In this document: positions 1-4,719 of the stretch, piece by piece | Layout of the letters: every line of letters begins with the position of its first letter | Position numbering within the stretch: the stretch's first letter is position 1 | Made by a program: the position numbers and the translations under genes | Notes under the pieces: generated by a model | Databases searched by the model: none | Told to the model about the DNA's origin: nothing | The model's input: the letters and a program-made list of their open reading frames with translations, nothing else | Origin: Alkalinema sp. CAN_BIN05 | GTDB lineage: Bacteria; Cyanobacteriota; Cyanobacteriia; Leptolyngbyales; Leptolyngbyaceae | Assembly (NCBI GenBank): GCA_026786325.1 | Contig: JAJAYH010000134.1 | Coordinates: forward strand, 1 to 5,701 | Direction: 5' to 3' | Length of the DNA: 5,701 nucleotides

Positions 1-1
1 A

Positions 2-628
2 AATCTAGGTTGGGTGGCGGGCGAGGTAAGTGCGTTGCCCAGCAGAAATTTGTTGGAACGCTATGCCGATCGGGCCGAGACTCTCTCGCAAAAACACACC
101 TTAGCCAATCCCTTTTCACCCTACGGCCAAACTGCTAATCTTGCCGTCCGCAAAGTCTGTTTTAGTGAGGTTGGATTATTTCGACCCTATCTGACCACAG
201 GCGGCGATGCGGATCAATGCTGGCGAATTTTACGCGAAACCGATCGGCAATGGCAGTTTGCGCCAAATGCTGTTGTGCGTCATCGTCACCGATCGACCCT
301 TAAAGAGCTAATGAGTCAATGGCAGCGCTATGGCCGATCGAATCGATTTCTCCATGATCTTCATGGAATCGAACTGATGAAATTACCCAAATTATCCTAT
401 TACGCCTATCGTCTCAGTCGTTGGGCCTTTAAAGAGTTGCCGATCGCACTGGTTACGCGAAATTTATTAGATGCACTTTCCACTCCCGTGGGGCTGTTAT
501 GTTTACGATCGCGGTGGCGCGGCCAACTGAATGCGACCTTGCCCAACTCCGCCCGAGAGATTCCAGCCCTGACCGAACCTCAACCCGAATACGGGGAACC
601 GCAAATCTCATCCAAGCCATTGCGGTAG
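2..628 (+). CDS. Family 2 glycosyltransferase, C-terminal part (5' end outside window)
   Basis: The frame is open to the left edge, so the N-terminal nucleotide-sugar half, including the first DxD region, is missing. What remains is the acceptor-side half of a GT-A fold glycosyltransferase of family 2. It shows a G-Q-T-A-N-L-A-V-R-K stretch (about bases 128-157), then VGLF and the GGDADQCWR motif (about 200-226). That motif corresponds to the family's E/D-D-x-D-x-x-x-R acceptor/base region. It is followed by the V-V-R-H-R-H-R element (about 272-292) and a helix ending QRYGRSNRF. Such enzymes transfer a sugar from a nucleotide donor to a polysaccharide, lipid or protein acceptor at the cytoplasmic face of the membrane; the donor and acceptor cannot be told here. 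The last 25 residues are Pro/Glu-rich and probably disordered. A GTG at 14 is not the true start, because homology continues upstream (G-W just before it). Family assignment is secure, specificity unknown. Confidence 0.85.
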   Translation, partial: NLGWVAGEVSALPSRNLLERYADRAETLSQKHTLANPFSPYGQTANLAVRKVCFSEVGLFRPYLTTGGDADQCWRILRETDRQWQFAPNAVVRHRHRSTLKELMSQWQRYGRSNRFLHDLHGIELMKLPKLSYYAYRLSRWAFKELPIALVTRNLLDALSTPVGLLCLRSRWRGQLNATLPNSAREIPALTEPQPEYGEPQISSKPLR

Positions 629-674
629 AGTTAAGACAACATAATGTTTATTTTCCAAACGAAGGCTGTAAATA

Positions 675-1379
675 ATGAGCGATCAACTTCTCCTCGTCGA
701 TGACGAACCCGCATTGCGATCGGCGGTCCAAGCCTATCTTGAAGAAAGTGGCTTCACGGTACAGACTGCCACCAATGGCAACGAAGGCTGGGAGATGGTC
801 CAACGCTTTACGCCCGACTTGGTGATTAGTGATGTGATGATGCCTCAGGCAGATGGCTATCAATTTTTGAAAAAGCTTCGGGATGATGTACGGTTTCAAG
901 CATTGCCTGTGATTTTTTTGACAGCACGGGGCATGACGGGCGATCGGATTACGGGCTATGACGCGGGATGAGATGCTTACATTTCCAAGCCGTTCGATCC
1001 AGATGAGTTGGTCGCCATTATCAAAAGTATCCTCACACGCCAACGAGCAGCCCAAGCCGGATCCGGTGATGTCGAAAATCCAGATGTCGCCGAACTCGCC
1101 CGCCAAATCAAAGAAATTAAAGCACTACTTACCCAGAAAAATGTCTTCCAACCGAGCGGCCCACCCGTCAACATCGACTTCACTCCGCGTGAACAAAGCG
1201 TGTTGGAACTGGTCGTCGATGGCCTAATGAATAAAGAAATTGCCCGTCGTCTAGAAACGAGTGTCCGAAATGTCGAAAAATATGTCAGCCGATTGTTTAC
1301 AAAAACAGGCACGAACAGCCGGACTGAGTTAGTTCGATTTGCGCTAGAACATGGATTGATCCCGCCCCGATCGATCTAA
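675..1379 (+). pseudogene. NarL/Ycf29-like response regulator interrupted by an in-frame TGA
   Basis: This single reading frame of 234 codons encodes a two-domain response regulator: an N-terminal receiver (residues 1-120) and a C-terminal LuxR/NarL-type DNA-binding helix-turn-helix (about 169-228, beginning FTPREQSVLELV and containing NKEIARRL and VEKYVSRLF). Receiver landmarks are D9-D10-E11, the phospho-acceptor D53 in VISDVMMPQ, T83 in FLTAR, and K105 in SKPFDPDEL. Codon 99 (969-971) is TGA, between GYDAG and DAYISKPF, where cyanobacterial relatives, as I recall them, often have Cys. The frame is otherwise undamaged to TAA at 1377-1379. Translation stopping at 969 would give a 98-residue receiver lacking K105, helix 5 and the DNA-binding domain. 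No ATG in the same frame lies just after the stop; the ATGs at 968 and 973 are in other frames. The start is ATG 675 with GAAGG at 661-665. The gene lies 46 bp after the glycosyltransferase; a possible weak promoter (TTGCGG at 620, TAATGT at 642) is speculative. Recent nonsense mutation or sequence error is the simplest reading; recoding is not excluded. Confidence 0.85.
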
Positions 1380-1400
1380 TACTTGTTAAAACTTAATGTG

Positions 1401-1447
1401 ATTTATCTAATGGATCCTAATTGATGGATAGGATGCATTAGATAAAT
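1401..1447 (+). terminator. Long imperfect hairpin after the response regulator
   Basis: The arms ATTTATCTAATG (1401-1412) and CATTAGATAAAT (1436-1447) pair over 12 bp. After one G-G mismatch, ATCCTA (1414-1419) pairs with TAGGAT (1429-1434), leaving a 9-base loop. It starts 21 bases after the regulator's stop codon, the place for a 3'-end structure. The stem is AT-rich and no clean T-tract follows (only TACTTTTTG at 1462-1470), so it is not a textbook intrinsic terminator. It may instead stabilise the mRNA end, or be a remnant of a small palindromic repeat. The pairing is directly visible; the function is inferred. Confidence 0.45.
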
Positions 1448-1579
1448 AGCAACTAATTCATTACTTTTTGTAAAGTGTCAATTCACACACTCACTAGACT
1501 CTTGCATTACAGTAAGAAATATTAATAGAAACTGAGATAAAAATATCTAAAAAATAATTTTAGACGAGTCAATTCACTT

Positions 1580-1591
1580 GGAGGCACCTCC
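1580..1591 (+). promoter_or_regulatory. Shine-Dalgarno of the PHP gene, inside a small inverted repeat
   Basis: GGAGG at 1580-1584 sits 8 bases before ATG 1593. This is an ideal ribosome binding site and decides the start of the PHP gene against the upstream in-frame TTG at 1578. The site is the left half of GGAGG-CA-CCTCC. As RNA it could fold GGAG-GCAC-CTCC and partly hide the binding site, though a 4-bp stem is weak. Confidence 0.7.
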
Positions 1592-1592
1592 C

Positions 1593-2324
1593 ATGGCGGT
1601 TGTTTCGGCAGGTACACTCATGTGTGAAAGACCGTTGTATGAACGGAGACCCCCATCACAGGATTGTGATTCATTACGGAGAGTCTTTTCGTCTATTGAT
1701 GAAAATAGTTGTCCGACGATTTATAACTTCCACATGCACACCACGCATTCTGATGGGCAATTGAGTCCCGATCGGCTAGTGGAGCAGGCATTAGAAATTG
1801 GCCTAAGCGGATTTGCGATTACGGATCATCATTCAGTTTCTGGCTCTAGAGCCGCACAGCAGTATCTTCAAGACTGGAGTTCAGCGCCTGAAAATTTAGA
1901 CAAAAAAACGCCCCATCTTTGGTTTGGAACGGAAATTACGTCTCAATTGCTCGATATTGAGGTGCATATTTTAGGCTATGCCTTTGATCCAGAGCATCCC
2001 GCGATCGCCAGTTATCTTCAAGGTACCTCTCCAAAGGGCGATCGGGCGCAGGCACATCGGGTCGTCACCGCCATTCAAAAAAGTGGTGGGATTGCCGTTT
2101 TAGCCCATCCCGTTCGTTATCGCAAGCCCTATGAACAGCTCATTCCAGCAGCGGTGATGATTGGGATTGATGGCGTGGAAACGTTCTATGCCTATGGAAA
2201 TCCAAAACCTTGGAAAGCAAGTGTTGAAGAGACTCAAAAGGTGGGAGAACTGAGTGACCACTACAAACTTTTGAATACCTGTGGGACTGATACTCATGGT
2301 AAAAGCCTACTTCAACGGGTCTAA
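1593..2324 (+). CDS. PHP-domain metal-dependent phosphoesterase
   Basis: This 243-residue protein of the PHP (polymerase and histidinol phosphatase) superfamily has all the metal-binding motifs in order. They are H-M-H-T-T-H-S-D-G (residues 47-55), I-T-D-H-H-S (76-81), the Glu in G-T-E-I-T (112-116), a His in E-V-H-I-L-G-Y (about 125), V-L-A-H-P-V-R (169-175) and C-G-T-D-T-H-G at the C-terminus (230-236). These residues typically bind a three-metal cluster that hydrolyses phosphoesters. The domain order resembles the TrpH/YciV branch, whose Escherichia coli member is a 5'-3' exonuclease/nucleoside bisphosphate phosphatase, but this protein is shorter (about 290 aa there) and its substrate is unknown. 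About 40 N-terminal residues before YNFHMH are less conserved-looking and carry no signal peptide, so it should be cytoplasmic. ATG 1593 is chosen because of GGAGG 8 bases upstream. The gene is probably monocistronic; it ends convergently with a small minus-strand ORF. Confidence 0.9.
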   Translation: MAVVSAGTLMCERPLYERRPPSQDCDSLRRVFSSIDENSCPTIYNFHMHTTHSDGQLSPDRLVEQALEIGLSGFAITDHHSVSGSRAAQQYLQDWSSAPENLDKKTPHLWFGTEITSQLLDIEVHILGYAFDPEHPAIASYLQGTSPKGDRAQAHRVVTAIQKSGGIAVLAHPVRYRKPYEQLIPAAVMIGIDGVETFYAYGNPKPWKASVEETQKVGELSDHYKLLNTCGTDTHGKSLLQRV

Positions 2325-2334
2325 AACAGTGCTA

Positions 2335-2388
2335 AATGGTTATTTCTAAACAGGGTCAAAGCCCCGAGAAAATCCGGGGCTAACCATT
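2335..2388 (-). terminator. GC-rich hairpin serving as terminator for the small minus-strand ORF
   Basis: AGCCCCG (2360-2366) and CGGGGCT (2375-2381) form a perfect 7-bp stem with an 8-base loop. Read on the minus strand it begins just after the TAA of the 33-codon ORF, and the stem ends in CTTT, a short U-tract. A second pair, AATGGTT (2335-2341) with AACCATT (2382-2388), can close a larger structure around it. On the plus strand no T-run follows, so it is a weaker terminator for the PHP gene, though it lies only 36 bases after that gene's stop and may serve both directions. Confidence 0.55.
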
Positions 2389-2488
2389 AGAAACGATACG
2401 CTACAAAAATTAATATTCCACTGGTAATAACTAACAGCGCGACTAACCCAATGGACTGACCAAGATGTTTAGAAGAGTCACGTTCCAT
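2387..2488 (-). CDS. Putative 33-residue single-span membrane protein
   Basis: ATG at 2488 reading leftward to TAA at 2389-2387 encodes 33 residues. They form a charged/polar N-terminus (M-E-R-D-S-S-K-H-L-G-Q-S), one strongly hydrophobic segment IGLVALLVITSGILIFVAY (residues 13-31), and Arg-Phe at the end. This is a clean layout for a single transmembrane helix, the size of the small subunits found in photosynthetic and respiratory complexes, but I recognise no named family. Support: the hairpin directly after the stop has a minus-strand terminator polarity, and the ORF has no competing gene on either strand. Against: no Shine-Dalgarno is visible (the bases before ATG read GAGCCTCCT), and a 34-codon frame can arise by chance. 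It lies 401 bp beyond queA, past queA's terminator, so it would need its own promoter. Confidence 0.5.
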   Translation of the reverse strand: MERDSSKHLGQSIGLVALLVITSGILIFVAYRF

Positions 2489-2526
2489 AGGAGGCTCGCT
2501 GCAAATTATTGCGTAAATTTGGATAC

Positions 2527-2740
2527 CCAAAACCTTAGCAGTTGTGTCAGGGGATCAGTGATTTTGTTCACTAAACTTGGTGTGATTAAGATAAACCCTA
2601 ATACTGGAAACTACTATTAATCTTTCATTATTTAAAGACTTAAATCTAAAAGTGATGACTCATTATTTGTTGCGGTTTGTATGGTGTTTTGACTGTTGGT
2701 GTTAAGAGGGCATTTGAAAAGGTTTTCCATTGGTATCAAA
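2527..2740. other. AT-rich intergenic stretch without recognisable features
   Basis: About 210 bases between the small membrane ORF's upstream region and the palindromic repeat. I find no convincing ORF, tRNA, or strong hairpin. The only structure is a short inverted repeat AGTGA-TTTTGT-TCACT near 2560-2575. Any promoter of the small minus-strand ORF should lie here or just to its left, but no good -35/-10 pair stands out. Confidence 0.5.
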
Positions 2741-2763
2741 AGACCCGATCCCCCTAAATCCCC

Positions 2764-2788
2764 TACGTCCTACGGGCAGGCTACGCCA
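2764..2788. repeat. 25-bp insert inside the palindromic repeat (small dispersed repeat-like)
   Basis: Comparing the two arms of the surrounding palindrome shows an extra block between CTAAATCCCC and TAAAAAAGGGGG in the left arm. It contains TACG three times (at 2764, 2771 and 2782) with GGGCAGGC between the last two. The size and habit, a 20-odd-base block placed inside another repeat, match the small dispersed repeats described in Nostoc genomes. The interruption is visible in the sequence; membership of a named family is from memory and not certain. Confidence 0.6.
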
Positions 2789-2789
2789 T

Positions 2790-2826
2790 AAAAAAGGGGG
2801 ACTATGAGTTGAATTCCGGTTCCCCC
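2790..2826 (-). terminator. Intrinsic terminator of queA
   Basis: Read on the minus strand, GGGGGA (2826-2821) pairs with TCCCCC (2801-2796) over 6 bp across a 19-base loop and is followed at once by TTTTTT (2795-2790). This is a classical Rho-independent arrangement, 64 bases past the queA stop codon. The stem is made from the inner halves of the palindromic repeat, so the repeat appears to supply queA's terminator. Confidence 0.65.
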
Positions 2827-2889
2827 TTTCTAAGGGGGCTAGGGGGATCGGGTCTCAATCGTCACAACCTTCGACTTTTCAAACATCCT

Positions 2890-3960
2890 CTAACTCCGAT
2901 CGCATCTACCCTCCGGCAAAATTAACATCGCATCCCCAAACGAGAAAAAACGATAGTCCTTCTTAATTGCTTCGGCGTAGACCTCTAGTAGTCGCGATCG
3001 CCCCATTAATGCACTCACCATCATCATTAGGCTCGACTTCGGCAGATGAAAATTGGTCACTAATCCATCCACCACGCGCCACTCGTAGCCTGGATAGATA
3101 AACATATTGGTTTTGCCGCAATAGGGCTGAAGAAAACCCGAACTAGCCGCACCTTCCAACGATCGAACACTCGTCGTCCCCACCGCAAACACGCGCCCGC
3201 CCCGCGCTTTGGTCTGCTGAACCTTGTCAACCGTTTCCGACGACACCTCAATCCATTCGCCGTGCATCTCGTGCTGCGTGATATCTTCAGTCTCCACCGG
3301 GCGGAAGGTTCCGATGCCCACATGTAACGTCACAAAGGCCCGATCGATACCTTTCGCAGCTAGTCTATCCAGCAATTCTGGTGTGAAATGCAATCCCGCT
3401 GTCGGAGCTGCTGCTGCGCCTAAGGTTTCGGCGTACACCGTTTGGTAGCGGTCATCCTGGGCTGTGGACTGGGTAATGTAAGGTGGCAACGGCATATGGC
3501 CATAGTCATCCACAACCTCTAGCAGCGATTGTCCATTTTCTACCGTAAACTCCAGAATCCGGCCCCCACTCGCGTCATCCCGATCACTTACAACAGCGCT
3601 AAGGCCGCCCACTGCCCCCATATTTGAAGTGAAATGAATCTCTGCACCGGGCTGGAGCTTGCGTCCCGGCTTAACCAACGCCAACCAACAATTGTGCGAT
3701 CGTTCCTCCAAAAGTAAAACTTCTACCTTGCTTCCCGTGGTCTTGTGACCATAGAGGCGCGCTGGAATCACCTTCGTATTATTGAGAACCAAGAGATCTC
3801 CTGGTTTCAGGATTTTGTCTAAGTCGTAAAAATGACGATGCTCAACGCTATCTGAAATCACTAAAAGCTTGGAATGGTCTCGCGGCTCGGCGGGATTTTG
3901 GGCTATGTAGCCATCTGGAAGCAGGTAGTCGTAGCTAGAAAGTTGACGATCGGGATCCAT
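2890..3960 (-). CDS. queA: S-adenosylmethionine:tRNA ribosyltransferase-isomerase
   Basis: QueA transfers and isomerises the ribosyl group of S-adenosylmethionine onto 7-aminomethyl-7-deazaguanine at position 34 of GUN-anticodon tRNAs, giving epoxyqueuosine in the penultimate stage of queuosine synthesis. The 356 residues match the usual full length. Family signatures are seen throughout: LVLNNTKVIPARL (57-69), GHMPLPPYI (154-162), DRYQTVYA (170-177), GAAAAPTAGLHFT (181-193), TLHVGIGTFRPV (211-222), HEMHGEW (230-236), AVGTTSVRSLE (259-269), the stretch 287-318 with YPGYEWRVVDGL and TNFHLPKSSL, and FFSFGDAMLI (338-347). It is cytoplasmic. ATG 3960 is the first Met before the conserved SYDYLLP; no Shine-Dalgarno is seen. 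It stands alone, divergent from the next gene, with its own terminator within a palindromic repeat. No other queuosine gene is in the window. Confidence 0.97.
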   Translation of the reverse strand: MDPDRQLSSYDYLLPDGYIAQNPAEPRDHSKLLVISDSVEHRHFYDLDKILKPGDLLVLNNTKVIPARLYGHKTTGSKVEVLLLEERSHNCWLALVKPGRKLQPGAEIHFTSNMGAVGGLSAVVSDRDDASGGRILEFTVENGQSLLEVVDDYGHMPLPPYITQSTAQDDRYQTVYAETLGAAAAPTAGLHFTPELLDRLAAKGIDRAFVTLHVGIGTFRPVETEDITQHEMHGEWIEVSSETVDKVQQTKARGGRVFAVGTTSVRSLEGAASSGFLQPYCGKTNMFIYPGYEWRVVDGLVTNFHLPKSSLMMMVSALMGRSRLLEVYAEAIKKDYRFFSFGDAMLILPEGRCDRS

Positions 3961-4025
3961 GGGAATCGTTATTAGGGATGAAGTTTGAGGTGGAGATAAA
4001 TTATTTCGTGGTCAAATCTATAATA

Positions 4026-4031
4026 ATTATA
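4026..4031 (-). promoter_or_regulatory. Candidate -10 box for queA
   Basis: A perfect TATAAT read on the minus strand lies about 65 bases before the queA start, in an AT-rich tract (CTTTATAATTATTATAG). The best -35 match, TTGGAC at 4058-4053, is 21 bases away, too far for a standard sigma-70 promoter, so only the -10 is suggested. A TATAAT on the plus strand at 4019-4024 overlaps the same tract and also lacks a partner -35. Confidence 0.3.
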
Positions 4032-4158
4032 AAGAAACTCTGTAATTGTTCGGTCCAATGCATTCAGATATGGCTTATAGTGACGAGTAATAAGAGTTCA
4101 GAAATACAGAATTAATTAACAAGTTTTATAGCGCGAGTGATAGCTCGACATTTGGGTA

Positions 4159-4182
4159 GTCTCCCGTTCCAACGTTGGAGAC
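4159..4182 (+). promoter_or_regulatory. Palindrome/hairpin directly before the first ATG of the uncharacterised gene
   Basis: GTCTCC (4159-4164) and GGAGAC (4177-4182) are complementary, and inside them CGTT and AACG can also pair. Overlapping this is a perfect 12-bp DNA palindrome TCCAACGTTGGA (4168-4179). It abuts ATG 4183 and would bury the only GGAG nearby. It could be an operator, a 5'-UTR hairpin, or, if translation starts at ATG 4252, a leader structure. The pairing is seen; the role is inferred. Confidence 0.35.
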
Positions 4183-4641
4183 ATGCCCTCTAATCGAAAC
4201 GCACAATGCGCTGAGAAATTAAAGTATTGCATTTGCAGGACAGTCATTGCTATGGATTACCTTTATTACCTCGCGAACGCCAGCTTAACCCTGAGAATTG
4301 TAGAGTTTCTACACGTTGGCACTCAATTACCGCTAGGCTTCATGACCGTGATTCATCGTCTTGATGGATGGGTTGTTCGAGTCAAGTTTGCACGCCCAAT
4401 GGATTCTCAACAAGATGGAGACTTTAGATCCTTTCTAAATGAGCTTGGCATTCCTTATGATCCCAATATTCGGGTCAAGATGGCGCTTTGGGGGTTAGAG
4501 AACGGTCAAAGTCCGGTGGAAGTGATGCAGCAATATCAAATTGCGGTTGTTTCCCATGGTCGTCCCGATCGGGTTGAGATTGAAGCCTTCCGCGAGCAAT
4601 TTGTTCAAGGATTAGGCTACTGTCCTGAAACGTTGGCCTAG
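4183..4641 (+). CDS. Uncharacterised protein, probably cyanobacteria-specific
   Basis: The frame gives 152 residues from ATG 4183, or 129 from ATG 4252 (MDYLYYLANASLTLRIVEFL). I favour the second: the first 23 residues (Cys/Lys-rich, MPSNRNAQCAEK) look unlike the rest, GGAG before 4183 is only 2 bases away, and AGGA at 4237-4240 lies 11 bases before 4252. The protein has a mildly hydrophobic N-terminal helix, a strand-rich segment FMTVIHRLDGWVVRVKFARP, then a helical C-terminal half with LGIPYDPNIRVKMALWGLEN and SPVEVMQQYQIAVVSHG and an acidic-rich end. There is no signal peptide, clear membrane span, or catalytic motif that I can name. The coherent, non-repetitive composition and the terminator at its end argue that it is a real gene. 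It is divergent from queA and convergent with yraN, so the neighbours give no functional hint. Confidence 0.75.
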   Translation: MPSNRNAQCAEKLKYCICRTVIAMDYLYYLANASLTLRIVEFLHVGTQLPLGFMTVIHRLDGWVVRVKFARPMDSQQDGDFRSFLNELGIPYDPNIRVKMALWGLENGQSPVEVMQQYQIAVVSHGRPDRVEIEAFREQFVQGLGYCPETLA

Positions 4642-4653
4642 ATTTATTTTTTT
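4613..4653 (+). terminator. Intrinsic terminator overlapping the stop codon
   Basis: TAGGCTA (4613-4619) pairs with TGGCCTA (4634-4640) over 7 bp with one G-U pair and a 14-base loop, followed by TTTATTTTTTT (4643-4653). The stem uses the last codons of the uncharacterised gene, whose TAG is at 4639-4641. A second small hairpin, CTCG-AACGG-CGAG then ATTTTAT (4676-4694), lies further on and may back it up before the convergent yraN. Confidence 0.5.
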
Positions 4654-4719
4654 GCCGAACTTGCATGAACGATCGCTCGAACGGCGAGATTTTATGTCAC
4701 AGCTTTATCACATAGATTT

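Larger units (their letters stand above)
2741..2854. repeat. Cyanobacterial palindromic intergenic repeat (MITE-like) with nested insert
   Basis: The ends AGACCCGATCCCCCTA (2741-2756) and its exact complement (2839-2854) are 16-bp perfect terminal inverted repeats, and the inner sequences continue as mirror images. The right arm has CCCCC-TTTCTAA-GGGGG (2822-2838); the left arm should have the equivalent CCCC-TAAAAAA-GGGGG but is interrupted at 2764-2788. Repeats with GATCCCCCTAAATCCCCC ends are common between genes in filamentous cyanobacteria and have no coding capacity, so spread, if mobile, would depend on a transposase elsewhere. It lies just past the 3' end of queA. I see no clear target-site duplication at its borders. 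Confidence 0.8.

Noticed and set aside
969..1012. Selenocysteine insertion at the TGA of the response regulator
   Set aside because: Only a 4-bp GCTT/AAGC stem (975-990) follows, with nothing like a bacterial SECIS hairpin, and selenoprotein machinery is rare in cyanobacteria.
648..1106. Minus-strand ORF of 152 codons opposite the response regulator
   Set aside because: It is the antisense of the receiver domain; its sequence has no recognisable domain, while the plus strand shows clear receiver motifs.
1008..1379. Separate gene starting at TTG 1008 for the helix-turn-helix half
   Set aside because: The TTG is an internal Leu codon of the receiver motif DPDELVAII, no ribosome-binding site precedes it, and it is in the same frame as the upstream half.
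1578..1592. TTG 1578 as start of the PHP gene
   Set aside because: It overlaps the Shine-Dalgarno GGAGG, which is perfectly spaced for ATG 1593.
2465..2614. Plus-strand ORF of about 49 codons from ATG 2465
   Set aside because: No ribosome-binding site, no recognisable composition, and it overlaps the better supported minus-strand membrane ORF.
2741..2854. CRISPR or IS element
   Set aside because: There is one palindromic unit only, with no spacer-repeat periodicity and no transposase coding sequence.
3060..3448. Alternative-frame ORFs within queA on both strands (3060-3323 minus, 3224-3448 plus)
   Set aside because: They are shadows of queA, which shows full-length family motifs in its own frame.
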